Positions 55,423-64,000 of a stretch of 64,000 bases of DNA are shown one piece after another (within the stretch, counting starts at the first letter, position 1; each line of letters opens with the position of its first letter). Origin of the DNA: Photobacterium chitinilyticum (GTDB lineage: Bacteria > Pseudomonadota > Gammaproteobacteria > Enterobacterales > Vibrionaceae); the NCBI RefSeq assembly GCF_004104355.1, contig NZ_RJLM01000008.1, positions 1 to 64,000 of the forward strand. The letters are read 5' to 3'. Both the position numbers and the translations under genes were made by a program. Under the pieces are notes generated by a model. The model had not been told where the DNA came from. It worked only from the letters and a program-made list of their open reading frames with translations, and made no database searches.

Positions 55423-56037
55423 ATGATGATACTGAAAAAAACACGGCTAAAGCGAACATGGCAATTTCTGGTATTGGTGATCTGCTTAGGCGGATTAATT
55501 GCCATGCTGGAATACGGTTCGGATTTAAATATCCGCAGCTACCGGGCACTCAGCGAGCAGACCCAATCTCTGTCACGCATTATCGTTCGGCAAGCCGCAA
55601 CAACGGCAGCCAAAGATGTCCTCGATAAAAACCAGGACAAACTTCAGGCGCTCATTCAGCAGCTCTCCGAAGAGCCTCTGATCCTTGATGCCAGCATTTA
55701 TGATCTGGAGGGCATTGCGATTGCCAAAACAGAAGAAGCGATGCCATTAGAGCAGGTAACAGGGATCTCCACCCCGCTATCCGTCGCCAGCTTCGGCCGA
55801 CAGCAAATTGTTGAACCGATCGTTATTGATAAACAGGTCGTTGGTTTTGTCCGGATTACCCTAGAGCACGGCAAGCTATTAGAAAGTGCCGCCAGCCAGG
55901 TCGAATATATGACCAATACTATTCGTGGTCTGATATTGGCAGCCTTGTTTATTGGCTTCTTGCTGGCCTTCACCTTCGGTCGCCGCAAAGATATCTGGCA
56001 CTTCCCGTTCTTGTTAACCTCGAATGCAAAAGATTAA
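55423..56037 (+). CDS. ytjB: SMP-family membrane protein YtjB
   Basis: Protein of 204 residues with an N-terminal membrane helix (FLVLVICLGGLIAMLEYG), a periplasmic region (residues about 40-165) and a second helix near 168-185 (GLILAALFIGFLLAFTFGRRKD). The layout and the position divergent from serB match the SMP/YtjB (AhpA) family, whose role is unclear. ATG 55423 (MMILKK) was chosen; 55402 is a TTG alternative. Confidence 0.85.
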   Translation: MMILKKTRLKRTWQFLVLVICLGGLIAMLEYGSDLNIRSYRALSEQTQSLSRIIVRQAATTAAKDVLDKNQDKLQALIQQLSEEPLILDASIYDLEGIAIAKTEEAMPLEQVTGISTPLSVASFGRQQIVEPIVIDKQVVGFVRITLEHGKLLESAASQVEYMTNTIRGLILAALFIGFLLAFTFGRRKDIWHFPFLLTSNAKD

Positions 56038-56073
56038 CTTTATGCTACTCGTCACTGATATTCACGTATAAAA

Positions 56074-56100
56074 AAAGACGGCCGTGGCCGTCTTTTTTTA
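56074..56100. terminator. Bidirectional terminator between ytjB and deoD
   Basis: AAAGACGGCC (56074-56083) and GGCCGTCTTT (56086-56095), tight loop, A run left and T run right. Confidence 0.88.
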
Positions 56101-56121
56101 CATATTCCTACCAACGCATGC

Positions 56122-56841
56122 TTATTCAGCATCACCTAGCAGAACAGATTCCAGTGCGATTTCCATCATGTCGTTGAATGTCAGCTGACGTTCTTCAGAT
56201 GTAGTCGCTTCACCACGGAGAATGTGATCTGAAACAGTACAGATAGTCAGTGCCTTAGCACCAAACTCAGCTGCTAGGCCGTAGATACCTGCCGCTTCCA
56301 TCTCAACACCAACGATGCCGTATTTCTTCATTGTCTGGAAGAAATCAAAATCAGGGTTGTAGAATAAATCTGCAGAGAAGATGTTACCCACTTTAACGTC
56401 GATACCTTTTGCTTTTGCTGCTTCTACGGCATTTTGTACCATGCCGTAATCAGCCAGCGCTGCAAAATCGTGATCGCCGAAACGAATACGGTTCACTTTA
56501 GAGTCTGTTGATGCACCCATACCGATCACAACATCGCGTAGGTTTACATCGTCACGCACCGCACCACAGCTACCAACTCGGATGATTTTCTTCACGCCGA
56601 AATCTTTAACCAGTTCAGTCGCGTAGATTGAGCATGAAGGGATACCCATACCGTGACCCATTACAGAGATCTTACGGCCTTTGTATGTGCCTGTGTAACC
56701 GTACATGTTACGAACATTACACACTTCTTTTGCATCATCCAGGAATGTTTCAGCAATATACTTGGCACGTAGCGGATCACCAGGCATCAGAACTACGTCT
56801 GCAAAATCACCCATTTCTGCATTAATATGTGGAGTAGCCAT
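56122..56841 (-). CDS. deoD: Purine nucleoside phosphorylase DeoD
   Basis: Enzyme of 239 residues cleaving purine (deoxy)nucleosides with phosphate. Motifs: [59 protein letters not shown] and the catalytic Asp in VSDHILRGE. Last gene of the deo cluster, 123 bp after deoB, the same relative order as in E. coli. Confidence 0.97.
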   Translation of the reverse strand: MATPHINAEMGDFADVVLMPGDPLRAKYIAETFLDDAKEVCNVRNMYGYTGTYKGRKISVMGHGMGIPSCSIYATELVKDFGVKKIIRVGSCGAVRDDVNLRDVVIGMGASTDSKVNRIRFGDHDFAALADYGMVQNAVEAAKAKGIDVKVGNIFSADLFYNPDFDFFQTMKKYGIVGVEMEAAGIYGLAAEFGAKALTICTVSDHILRGEATTSEERQLTFNDMMEIALESVLLGDAE

Positions 56842-56964
56842 CGTAATTTCCTTCCATTTATCCGTCAGCCTGATTCAAACCAACGGCAATTCATTAGTGT
56901 TAGGTTGCTGTTTCGAACTACATCAAATATAGAACGAAACAGCGGCAGGGATATGTTATTAGCC

Positions 56965-58185
56965 TTACAGGAATGACTTACCGTATTCCATGTCAGACGT
57001 ACCAAAGTATTCAGCCAGGGTTTGACCGATATCGGCAAATGTCTCACGACGACCAAGAGAGCCAGCTTTCACTTTAGGGCCTGTTACAAGAACGGGAATG
57101 TGCTCACGAGTATGGTCAGTACCTTCCCATGTTGGATCACAGCCATGGTCCGCAGTCAGGATCAATACATCATCTTCCTGAAGCAGCTCAAGAACTTCCG
57201 GTAGACGCTTATCGAAATATTCCAACGCAGCTGCATAACCGGCAACATCACGGCGGTGGCCATAAGCCGAGTCAAAATCAACGAAGTTAGTGAATACGAT
57301 GGTGTTGTCACCCGCTTTCTTGATCTGCTCAAGTGTTGCCTCAAACAGTGCAGGGATACCGGTCGCTTTCACTTTCTGAGTAATACCACAGCCAGCATAG
57401 ATATCGGAGATCTTACCGATAGACACAACATCACCGCCTTTCTCGTCAACCAGTTTCTGCAGCACGGTTGTTGCAGGTGGCTCGACAGACAGATCACGAC
57501 GGTTACCCGTACGCTCGAACTGGCCTTTGCCGGCACCGGTGAACGGACGCGCGATAACACGGCCAATGTTGTAATCTTCTAGCTCTTCGCGAACAATTCG
57601 GCAAAGCTCCATCAGATTGTCCAAACCATAGCTTTCTTCATGACAGGCGATCTGGAAAACAGAATCCGCTGAGGTATAGAAAATTGGCTTGCCGGTTTGC
57701 ATGTGCTCTTCACCCAGATCATCAAGAACCTGAGTACCGGATGCATGGCAGTTGCCCAGGTAACCCGGAAGGTTGGCACGCTTAACAATGCTATCTAGCA
57801 GCTCCTGAGGGAAGCTGTTTGAGTGATCAGTGAAGTATCCCCAATCAAACAATACCGGTACGCCTGCAATTTCCCAGTGACCTGACGGAGTATCCTTGCC
57901 TGATGACAGTTCTTTGGCATGGCCATATGCACCAGTAATTTCTGCCGCAGGATCCAGTCCTTCAGGGAAAGTACCTGAAGACTCTTCACAGGCCTTACCC
58001 AAGCCTAGCTTGTTTAGGTTAGGTAGATTAAGAGGACCGCTACGATCACCGTTGTCAGCTTCGCCACGGGCACACTGCGCTGCAATATGACCTAGCGTAT
58101 TCGAGCCTACATCGCCGAAATCAACAGCATCTTCTGTTGCGCCGACACCAAAAGAATCGAGTACAAGAATAATTGAACGTTTCAT
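56965..58185 (-). CDS. deoB: Phosphopentomutase DeoB
   Basis: Metalloenzyme of 406 residues interconverting ribose/deoxyribose 1- and 5-phosphates. Alkaline-phosphatase-like metal ligands appear in LDSFGVGAT, near the C-terminus in [21 protein letters not shown], and in [14 protein letters not shown] 58185 ([13 protein letters not shown]) fits the family; an in-frame ATG at 58260 would overlap deoA. It starts 10 bp after deoA. Confidence 0.97.
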   Translation of the reverse strand: MKRSIILVLDSFGVGATEDAVDFGDVGSNTLGHIAAQCARGEADNGDRSGPLNLPNLNKLGLGKACEESSGTFPEGLDPAAEITGAYGHAKELSSGKDTPSGHWEIAGVPVLFDWGYFTDHSNSFPQELLDSIVKRANLPGYLGNCHASGTQVLDDLGEEHMQTGKPIFYTSADSVFQIACHEESYGLDNLMELCRIVREELEDYNIGRVIARPFTGAGKGQFERTGNRRDLSVEPPATTVLQKLVDEKGGDVVSIGKISDIYAGCGITQKVKATGIPALFEATLEQIKKAGDNTIVFTNFVDFDSAYGHRRDVAGYAAALEYFDKRLPEVLELLQEDDVLILTADHGCDPTWEGTDHTREHIPVLVTGPKVKAGSLGRRETFADIGQTLAEYFGTSDMEYGKSFL

Positions 58186-58195
58186 TTTGACTCCA

Positions 58196-59527
58196 TTAAA
58201 CATCTTCAGGGCGAACGCGACGGTAAACCTCTGGGGTCGGTTCTGGTTTCTGGTCAGCAACAGTAATGTTGTTACGAACAGCCTGAGCCGCTTCTTCCCA
58301 TTGTGCTTCGGTACGAGCGTGGATAACGGCTAGCGGGGTCTCTGCATTCACTTCAGTACCCAGAGCAATCATGTCGCTAAGACCAACTGCGTAATCGATA
58401 GTGTCGGATGCTACGCGGCGACCGCCCCCCATACCAACAACAGCCATACCCAGACCGCGGGTATCCATCGCGAATGCATAACCTGTGCTTTCTGCGAAAA
58501 CAGGCTTCACGATTTCAGCTTTATCTAGGTAATTGTCGTAGTTTTCCATGAAGTCAACCGGACCGCCAAGGCCTGAAACCATCTTGCCGAAACACTCTGC
58601 TGCTTTACCGTTGTCCAGTACTTCCTGCAGTTTCGCGTTCGCTTGTTCCAAATCAGCAGCCAAGCCACTGTTTACAAGCATTTCGGCACACAATGCCATG
58701 GTAACGGTAAATAAGCGAGGGTTGCGATATTCACCGGTTAGGAACTGAACGGCTTCACGTACTTCCAGGGCATTACCTGCAGTTGAAGCCAAAACTTGGT
58801 TCATGTCAGTTAGCAAAGCGGTTGTTTTGGTACCAGCGCCATTCGCTACCGCAACAATAGACTTAGCCAGCTCTTCCGATGCTTCGTAAGTCGGCATGAA
58901 TGCGCCAGAACCTACTTTAACATCCATCACAAGCGAACCTAGGCCGGCAGCCAGTTTCTTCGACAAGATAGATGCCGTGATCAACGAGATGTTATCAACC
59001 GTTGCTGTTACATCACGGGTAGCATAAACACGCTTGTCAGCCGGAGCCAAATCACCAGTCTGACCGATAATTGCTACGCCTGCATCTTTAGTCACCTGAC
59101 CAAACACTTCGTTAGTCGGTGTGATGTTATAACCAGGAATAGACTCTAGCTTGTCCAGCGTACCGCCAGTGTGGCCCAGGCCACGGCCTGAAATCATTGG
59201 TACGTAACCACCGCATGCTGCCACCATAGGGCCAAGCATTAGCGATGTTACATCACCGACACCACCAGTAGAGTGTTTGTCGACAATTGGACCATCGAAG
59301 TTCATGTGATCCCAGTTGATCACCATGCCAGAGTCACGCATTGCACAAGTCAGGGCTACACGCTCGTTCATGGTCATGTCATTGAAGTAGATTGCCATTG
59401 CAAAAGCTGCAATCTGGCCTTCAGATACGGTGTCTTTAGCAACACCCTGGATAAAGAAGCTAATTTCGTCTGCAGATAGTTCGATGTTGTCGCGTTTTTT
59501 TCTAATGATTTCTTGTGGTAAATACAT
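58196..59527 (-). CDS. deoA: Thymidine phosphorylase DeoA
   Basis: Enzyme of 443 residues splitting thymidine to thymine and deoxyribose 1-phosphate. Family motifs: [40 protein letters not shown] and VKVGSGAFM. Length equals the family norm. First gene after a strong terminator that follows deoC, so deoA-deoB-deoD may have its own promoter in the 194-bp gap. Confidence 0.97.
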   Translation of the reverse strand: MYLPQEIIRKKRDNIELSADEISFFIQGVAKDTVSEGQIAAFAMAIYFNDMTMNERVALTCAMRDSGMVINWDHMNFDGPIVDKHSTGGVGDVTSLMLGPMVAACGGYVPMISGRGLGHTGGTLDKLESIPGYNITPTNEVFGQVTKDAGVAIIGQTGDLAPADKRVYATRDVTATVDNISLITASILSKKLAAGLGSLVMDVKVGSGAFMPTYEASEELAKSIVAVANGAGTKTTALLTDMNQVLASTAGNALEVREAVQFLTGEYRNPRLFTVTMALCAEMLVNSGLAADLEQANAKLQEVLDNGKAAECFGKMVSGLGGPVDFMENYDNYLDKAEIVKPVFAESTGYAFAMDTRGLGMAVVGMGGGRRVASDTIDYAVGLSDMIALGTEVNAETPLAVIHARTEAQWEEAAQAVRNNITVADQKPEPTPEVYRRVRPEDV

Positions 59528-59685
59528 GGTATTCCCCGCTCAGATAATAATGTAGGGCAGATGACAATTTACCTTGCGTAACCCATTCTTGGAAAAGGCC
59601 TCACAGTATGATTCTCAGCCGCACAGGTGCCGCTCGCGCCGCAGCCGGGCAAGAACCAAACAGTAAATAGTCACAGGCAAAAAAA

Positions 59686-59712
59686 GTAAGGTGGCAATAA
59701 ATGCCACCTTAC
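59686..59712 (-). terminator. Strong intrinsic terminator between deoC and deoA
   Basis: On the minus strand, an 11-bp perfect stem (GTAAGGTGGCA / TGCCACCTTAC, loop of 5) is followed by a T run, directly after deoC. Confidence 0.85.
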
Positions 59713-59721
59713 GGGATTAGA

Positions 59722-60495
59722 TTAGTAGCCGCCTTCAGCTGCTTTTTCACCTTCACCTAGAGTGTGAAGTAAATTAGCTAGCAGGCTTGATGCACCAAAA
59801 CGGTAGTGCATGTTGTCAGCCCACTCAGCACCGTGAATGCTGTCAGCCATAGCAAGATATTGCTGTGCATCTTCAGCGGTACGGACACCACCTGCAGGCT
59901 TGAAGCCAACAGTTTTCGCTACGCCCATCTCTTTGATCACGTTCAGCATGATCTCAGCGTATTCTGGTGTTGCGTTTACTGGCACTTTACCAGTCGATGT
60001 TTTGATAAAGTCAGCACCGGCTTTAATTGAAAGCTCAGACGCTTTTTTGATCAGCTCTTCTGTTTTAAGCTCACCCGTTTCGATGATAACTTTCAGCAGA
60101 ATATCACCACACGCTGCTTTACACTGCTTAACCAGCTCAAAGCCAACTTCTTCGTTACCGGCCATTAGCGCGCGGTAAGGGAATACTACGTCTACTTCGT
60201 CAGCGCCGTAGGCTACTGCAGCTTTAGTTTCAGCTACCGCAATCTCGATATCGTCGTTACCGTGTGGAAAGTTAGTAACAGTTGCAATACGGACTTCTGG
60301 TGTACCCTGCTCACGCAGTTGCTTCTTAGCAACAGGAATAAAACGTGGGTAGATACATACTGCTGCTGTGTTACCTACAGCTGTTTTAGCGTTCTTACAC
60401 AACTCGATCACTTTCGCATCAGTGTCGTCGTCGTTCAGAGTGGTAAGATCCATTAGTTTAAGTGCACGTAGTGCAGCAGCTTTTAAATCGCTCAT
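59722..60495 (-). CDS. deoC: Deoxyribose-phosphate aldolase DeoC
   Basis: Class I aldolase of 257 residues converting deoxyribose 5-phosphate to acetaldehyde and glyceraldehyde 3-phosphate. The Schiff-base Lys lies in [24 protein letters not shown], and [11 protein letters not shown] holds the second conserved Lys. First gene of the deo group in transcription order. Separated from deoA by a terminator. Confidence 0.97.
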   Translation of the reverse strand: MSDLKAAALRALKLMDLTTLNDDDTDAKVIELCKNAKTAVGNTAAVCIYPRFIPVAKKQLREQGTPEVRIATVTNFPHGNDDIEIAVAETKAAVAYGADEVDVVFPYRALMAGNEEVGFELVKQCKAACGDILLKVIIETGELKTEELIKKASELSIKAGADFIKTSTGKVPVNATPEYAEIMLNVIKEMGVAKTVGFKPAGGVRTAEDAQQYLAMADSIHGAEWADNMHYRFGASSLLANLLHTLGEGEKAAEGGY

Positions 60496-60915
60496 GACTA
60501 TCTCCAGTCCAGTTATTTTCTACCAAGCTTATAGAAACTGTTCCATACGCTTGACGGCAATCTGTTGCTATACCGTCAAACGGCCCGCCGACAGCGAACA
60601 GTTAGATGAGCGGACTTGGTTCCTTGAAGACTCAGGGAAACAATGCGAGATTGTCGTCCTGATTGATATCCATTTCACCGCGCAAGATGCTCAGGCAACC
60701 CTGAGCACTTGCAAGTTGTGCCGTCCAGCAAACCGTGACAGTACTTCCATCACGACGGGGAAACGCTGAAACAGCAATCGTCAGTTAATGATGGTGCTCA
60801 CGTATAATACCAAGCTCCGATACGCCTCACCATCAAAGTCGTGTTTCCAGTGGTGGATAATGTGTTTACCGCAAGAAAATACTGTAAACAATTGTTATTA
60901 CTCAAATAACTCTAT
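60496..60915. other. Non-coding region upstream of deoC
   Basis: About 420 bp. A plus-strand frame crosses it but begins inside deoC antisense, and is not called. On the minus strand a TATTAT lies in a likely promoter region near 60800; I could not identify convincing CRP/CytR sites. Confidence 0.45.
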
Positions 60916-61086
60916 TCAAGTAAAGAAACGTTCCACGATCCACTGATAAGCAATACCTCCTGCATATACGCCGAAAATTCCCATCACTCCGGAAAGGACT
61001 GGCGGCGCAGGTATCGGCAGTTTTATCGCTGAAAATAAGACTCCAACGATGAACCCTGCCATCAGCGCCAGTATGACTTCACTCAT
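60916..61086 (-). CDS. XapX-domain small membrane protein
   Basis: Protein of 56 residues with two membrane helices (VILALMAGFIVGVLFSAI and PVLSGVMGIFGVYAGGIAYQWI) joined by a KLPIPAPP turn, the layout of XapX/DUF1427 proteins. Function unknown. ATG 61086 follows GAGAGAAA; a longer frame to 61233 lacks support. Confidence 0.85.
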   Translation of the reverse strand: MSEVILALMAGFIVGVLFSAIKLPIPAPPVLSGVMGIFGVYAGGIAYQWIVERFFT

Positions 61087-61507
61087 AACGTTTCTCTCTG
61101 TCTTTACAGAACAAAGAAAGTGTAGCCTGCCGGTACTGAGGTGTCGCTGTAACGTGAGATGATGGTAGCAAAGGAAGATTGCAGAAACCGGAGCGCAATC
61201 GATTTTATGATACAAAAAGCGAGCGCGTTGCACGTTTTTACCAAATCTGTTGATCGGGATTTACGGGCAGGATCCTAGCTTTTAGATCCTAGATTTTGAA
61301 TCCTAGGGGAAGTGTCGAGGGGCTAGTGACGCGAACCGAGAGTTATACCTGTCTGAATGAGTAATTATTCAGATCGTTGCGAAGGAATTGCGCCGGAGAA
61401 ATCGCTTAGAACAAAACAGGGAGAGAGCTAGCTCTCGAAACCTACAAACACAAAAACGCCACAGCTTAGCTGTGGCGTTTATTATTCTTAGCTGAACGAA
61501 TCAGTAA
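61087..61507. other. Non-coding region with short tandem repeats
   Basis: No gene. Three 14-bp units GATCCTAGCTTTTA, GATCCTAGATTTTG and AATCCTAGGGGAAG at 61271-61312, a GAGAGCTAGCTCTC palindrome near 61423, and the nupC terminator at 61454-61480. Confidence 0.65.
61454..61480 (-). terminator. Intrinsic terminator after nupC
   Basis: AAACGCCACAGC (61454-61465) and GCTGTGGCGTTT (61469-61480) with a three-base loop; A/T tracts on both sides. Confidence 0.88.
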
Positions 61508-62761
61508 TTACATTGCGCTTAGAGAGAAGAACAAACCAGCGATTGTTGCAGACATTAGGTTAGATAATGTACCTGCAGCTACAGCTTTCATACCAAAGCG
61601 TGCAATGTCGTGGCGACGGTTTGGAGCAATGCTACCAAGGCCACCAAGCAGGATTGCTACTGAAGACAGGTTAGCAAAACCACATAGAGCAAAAGAAATG
61701 ATTACTTTTGTCTTTTCAGAGATAACTGCAGGAGCAGCATCGCCTAGGTAAGGAACATAGCCTAGGTAAGCAACAAATTCATTCAGGATCAGTTTCTGAC
61801 CGATGAAAGAACCTGCAATGTTCGCATCAGCCCATGGCACACCAATTAGGAATGCTAATGGCTGGAATACATAACCAAGGATCAGTTCTAGTGTTAGTTC
61901 AGGCATACCGAACCAACCACCGATACCACCTAGCATACCGTTGATTAGGGCAATCAGACCAACGAATGCCAATAGCATTGCGCCGATGTTAAGAGCCAGT
62001 TGCATACCAGCAGATGCACCGCCAGCTGCAGCATCGATTACGTTAGCAGGCTTATCGTCGCCCTGCGCTTCGTCACCAGCTAGTTGCTCAACAGGCTCAT
62101 CTGTTTCAGGCTTGATGATTTTAGCGAACAACAGACCACCAGGTGCAGCCATGAATGATGCTGCAATCAGGTACTCTAGAGGTACACCCATTGCCGCATA
62201 ACCAGCAAGAACACCACCAGCAACCGAAGCCAGACCACCACACATTACGGCAAACAGCTCAGACTGCGTCATTTTTGGTACAAACGGACGCACAACAAGC
62301 GGTGCTTCAGTCTGACCAACAAAAATGTTAGCTGTTGCAGACATTGATTCTGCGTTAGAGGTTCCAAGTACCTTCTTAAGACCACCACCAAGAACATTGA
62401 TTACTACTTGCATAACACCCAAGTAATAAAGAACGCTGATCAGTGCAGAGAAGAAGATAACTGTTGGCAGAACTTTAAATGCGAAGATAAAACCAATACC
62501 TTCAACAGAGAAGTTCACTAGGCTACCGAATAGGAATCCGATACCGACGTTACCAAAATCAATGACGCTCTGAACACCGCTACTCGCAGCACCAAGAACA
62601 TCTTTACCCCAAGGTACATATAGAACAAATGCACCTAACAAAAATTGGATGGCAAATGCGCCACCAACAGTACGTAGATTAATAGCTTTACGGTTATCAG
62701 ATAGTAGAACAGCTAGACCTAGCAGTACTAACATCCCAACCAGGCTCATAAACAGGCTCAT
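61508..62761 (-). CDS. nupC: Concentrative nucleoside transporter NupC
   Basis: Inner-membrane nucleoside/cation symporter of 417 residues with multiple membrane helices (CNT family). Signature [37 protein letters not shown] and, near the end, [27 protein letters not shown]. It supplies substrates to the deo enzymes encoded beside it. A -10 element at 62827-62832 and CRP-like sites upstream suggest catabolite control. Confidence 0.95.
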   Translation of the reverse strand: MSLFMSLVGMLVLLGLAVLLSDNRKAINLRTVGGAFAIQFLLGAFVLYVPWGKDVLGAASSGVQSVIDFGNVGIGFLFGSLVNFSVEGIGFIFAFKVLPTVIFFSALISVLYYLGVMQVVINVLGGGLKKVLGTSNAESMSATANIFVGQTEAPLVVRPFVPKMTQSELFAVMCGGLASVAGGVLAGYAAMGVPLEYLIAASFMAAPGGLLFAKIIKPETDEPVEQLAGDEAQGDDKPANVIDAAAGGASAGMQLALNIGAMLLAFVGLIALINGMLGGIGGWFGMPELTLELILGYVFQPLAFLIGVPWADANIAGSFIGQKLILNEFVAYLGYVPYLGDAAPAVISEKTKVIISFALCGFANLSSVAILLGGLGSIAPNRRHDIARFGMKAVAAGTLSNLMSATIAGLFFSLSAM

Positions 62762-62826
62762 AGTTTATGGCATCCCTTTAGTTAAGTTTGGCGTCTCGAC
62801 AATTTGGCTCATTAAGAGTCCGGCGC

Positions 62827-62832
62827 ATTATA
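62827..62832 (-). promoter_or_regulatory. Probable nupC -10 element
   Basis: TATAAT on the minus strand within TTAGTATAATGCG. The -35 is weak, as expected for an activator-dependent promoter. Confidence 0.5.
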
Positions 62833-62906
62833 CTAACGCGGCGGCCGATAAAGTAATGCCGCCATCACACTTTCCAAGGAAAGAGAGTGAAAGTTTAGTC
62901 ACAAAC

Positions 62907-62922
62907 GTGACATAAATCACAA
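62907..62922 (-). promoter_or_regulatory. CRP-like site upstream of nupC
   Basis: CGTGACATAAATCACA matches TGTGA-N6-TCACA at nine of ten consensus bases. Its centre is about 94 bp upstream of the start predicted from the -10, a known class I spacing. Confidence 0.6.
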
Positions 62923-62966
62923 AGGAAAATGCAGCTCACGCAACCGTTTCGCGCAATCGTTTTCTT

Positions 62967-62982
62967 TTAGATCTAGATCACA
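62967..62982 (-). promoter_or_regulatory. Second CRP-like site, overlapping the end of yjjV
   Basis: TTAGATCTAGATCACA matches 14 of 16 bases of the CRP consensus TGTGATCTAGATCACA. It overlaps the yjjV stop codon at 62978. Confidence 0.45.
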
Positions 62983-63772
62983 TCAAAAGTTGAAAAAGTT
63001 CAGCTGCGGTTAAACTCGTGGCTTCTTCAATTTCAGCCTCAGACTCTTCCCTGATATCAACAAGCGATTGCATAACGTTGCGTAACCTATCGGGGCGATT
63101 AGGCTGCCCCTGGAAGCCGGCAACAGGCATATCTGGCGCATCGGTCTCTAGCATCAGTGCTGCCAATGGCAGTGCTGCTATTGTAATGCGAGTTTTATTG
63201 GCCCGGCGATATGTAATCGTTCCACCAACACCAATTTTGATACCTAGATCGATTAATTGCTCGGCCTGCGAGAGACTGCCACTGAAACCGTGATAGACAC
63301 CACCAGCAACCGGCGGGTTTCGTTTCAATATGCCAAGCAGCTCAGAGAAGGCCTTCCGGCAGTGAAGGATAACCGGCAAACCATAGTCACTTGCCAGCTT
63401 CAGCTGTGCTTCCAATAGTTCGACCTGCCGATCCCGGTTTACATCCGCAATGGCAAAGTCTAGACCACATTCACCCACCGCAACGCAATTAACATCCTTA
63501 TTGCCTTCTCCTCCGATGACTTCTTCTAACTGCGCCTTCAGCAAGGCCAAGGCATCAGGGCTATGCTCCTGGCTAAAAAACGGATGCAACCCGAGTGCAT
63601 AGTATAAATTGTCAAACTGCTGGCTAAGAGTCCTCACCGCCTGCCAATTACGTTCACCGACAGAAGGAATGATGATCTTGCCGACCCCGGCCTTGCGTGC
63701 TAGCTCAAGGTAATAAGCAGGATCCGAGGAAAAAGGCTCAAAATCGAAATGACAATGACTATCGATAAGCAT
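62978..63772 (-). CDS. yjjV: TatD-family metal-dependent hydrolase YjjV
   Basis: Hydrolase of 264 residues. TatD metal ligands appear as HCHFDF at the N-terminus, VGECGLDF, ILHCRKA, YHGFSG and ETDAP. Family members are metal-dependent DNases, and a role in DNA or nucleotide turnover is likely. Its place beside deo/nup genes matches E. coli yjjV. ATG 63772 is 2 bp after a tiny upstream open frame with a strong ribosome site. Confidence 0.92.
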   Translation of the reverse strand: MLIDSHCHFDFEPFSSDPAYYLELARKAGVGKIIIPSVGERNWQAVRTLSQQFDNLYYALGLHPFFSQEHSPDALALLKAQLEEVIGGEGNKDVNCVAVGECGLDFAIADVNRDRQVELLEAQLKLASDYGLPVILHCRKAFSELLGILKRNPPVAGGVYHGFSGSLSQAEQLIDLGIKIGVGGTITYRRANKTRITIAALPLAALMLETDAPDMPVAGFQGQPNRPDRLRNVMQSLVDIREESEAEIEEATSLTAAELFQLLM

Positions 63773-63774
63773 GG

Positions 63775-63849
63775 CTAGCTCTCGCTATATATTGTTTGCT
63801 CACACCACTGCTCGTATTTGGCAGCCACTTGCTTTAGCCATTTAAGCAT
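63775..63849 (-). CDS. Possible 24-residue peptide upstream of yjjV
   Basis: Short frame MLKWLKQVAAKYEQWCEQTI... preceded by AAGGAG at a good distance. Its stop lies 2 bp before the yjjV start, which suggests translational coupling. The W-x-K ... Y-x-x-W-C spacing recalls small DUF5363-type Vibrio proteins, from memory only. It may be a truncated relative or a leader peptide. Confidence 0.45.
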   Translation of the reverse strand: MLKWLKQVAAKYEQWCEQTIYSES

Positions 63850-63869
63850 CTCTTTCTCCTTAGCCACTA

Positions 63870-64000
63870 TTAACCCCGTGGTTTTGCCACCATCACGATC
63901 ATACTACGCCCTGTCACCAAAATGGTATCGTGCAGATACTTTGGTGACTGCTCGATAGTATAGATGTCTCGAGGGCTTTGCTCTGCCGTATTGACCAACA
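63870..64000 (-). CDS. C-terminal end of an unidentified gene cut by the window edge
   Basis: On the minus strand an open frame enters from beyond 64000 and stops at TAA 63870-63872. The visible end reads LVNTAEQSPRDIYTIEQSPK ... TILVTGRSMIVMVAKPRG. It is open across the whole 131 bp and is followed by the small ORF and yjjV on the same strand. I do not recognise the family. Confidence 0.6.
   Translation of the reverse strand, partial: LVNTAEQSPRDIYTIEQSPKYLHDTILVTGRSMIVMVAKPRG

Noticed and set aside
60368-60769. Plus-strand frame across the deoC upstream region
   Set aside because: Half of it is antisense to deoC. The distal half looks somewhat protein-like, but there is no start or family.
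1-64000. CRISPR arrays and insertion sequences
   Set aside because: No regularly spaced repeats with unique spacers, and no transposase genes with terminal inverted repeats were seen.

Overview
The window is chromosomal DNA from a gammaproteobacterium of the Vibrionaceae. I favour Photobacterium, but that is inference from gene content and order only. The block minor pilins - dnaJ - dnaK - grpE - nadK - recN - bamE - rnfH - ratA - smpB - ssrA matches the order I know from Vibrio cholerae. So does ettA - radA - large PilZ protein - serB - ytjB - deoDBAC - nupC. The tmRNA tag reads ANDENFALAA. The left edge lies just upstream of a ribosomal RNA operon on the minus strand.

Layout. (1) 1-3780: an rrn promoter and leader, then a minor pilin cluster for a type IV (DNA-uptake type) pilus. 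(2) 3805-13212: heat-shock, NAD kinase, SOS repair, envelope and trans-translation genes, with two sigma-32 promoters (upstream of grpE and dnaK) and two LexA boxes upstream of recN. (3) 13189-26504: a genomic island in the 3' end of ssrA. It holds a tyrosine integrase, an AlpA-type regulator, a P4-like primase/helicase, two unknown proteins, an AT-rich nuclease + SF2 helicase pair resembling AbpAB/Hachiman anti-phage systems, a broken gene, and a terminase-small-subunit-like protein. After a second ssrA-like att sequence comes a dGTPase, and then a third att-like sequence. The architecture is that of a phage satellite or defence island. (4) 26585-28186: a chemoreceptor. (5) 28691-40082: a 13-gene minus-strand operon for a glycyl-radical choline-degrading microcompartment (GRM2-like: four BMC-H, one BMC-P, aldehyde and alcohol dehydrogenases, CutC, CutD, PduL, a flavoprotein-like protein and two SMR transporters). 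(6) 40829-43863: a ToxR-like membrane regulator with a small membrane partner, and an XRE regulator, separated by about 1 kb that contains a perfect FNR-type site. (7) 43932-64000: housekeeping genes: yjjX, trpR, slt, ettA, a PilZ protein, an M23 peptidase, radA, a two-PilZ protein, serB, ytjB, the deo nucleoside-catabolism genes, nupC and yjjV.

How the genes work together. CutC, activated by CutD, would split choline into trimethylamine and acetaldehyde inside the shell. The two dehydrogenases and PduL would turn the aldehyde into ethanol and acetyl phosphate. The deo genes and NupC import deoxynucleosides and convert them to central metabolites. The ssrA island appears to join replication and mobility functions with at least two candidate anti-phage modules.

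Limits: all names come from motif recognition and synteny. No searches were run. Promoter and operator calls are by eye.
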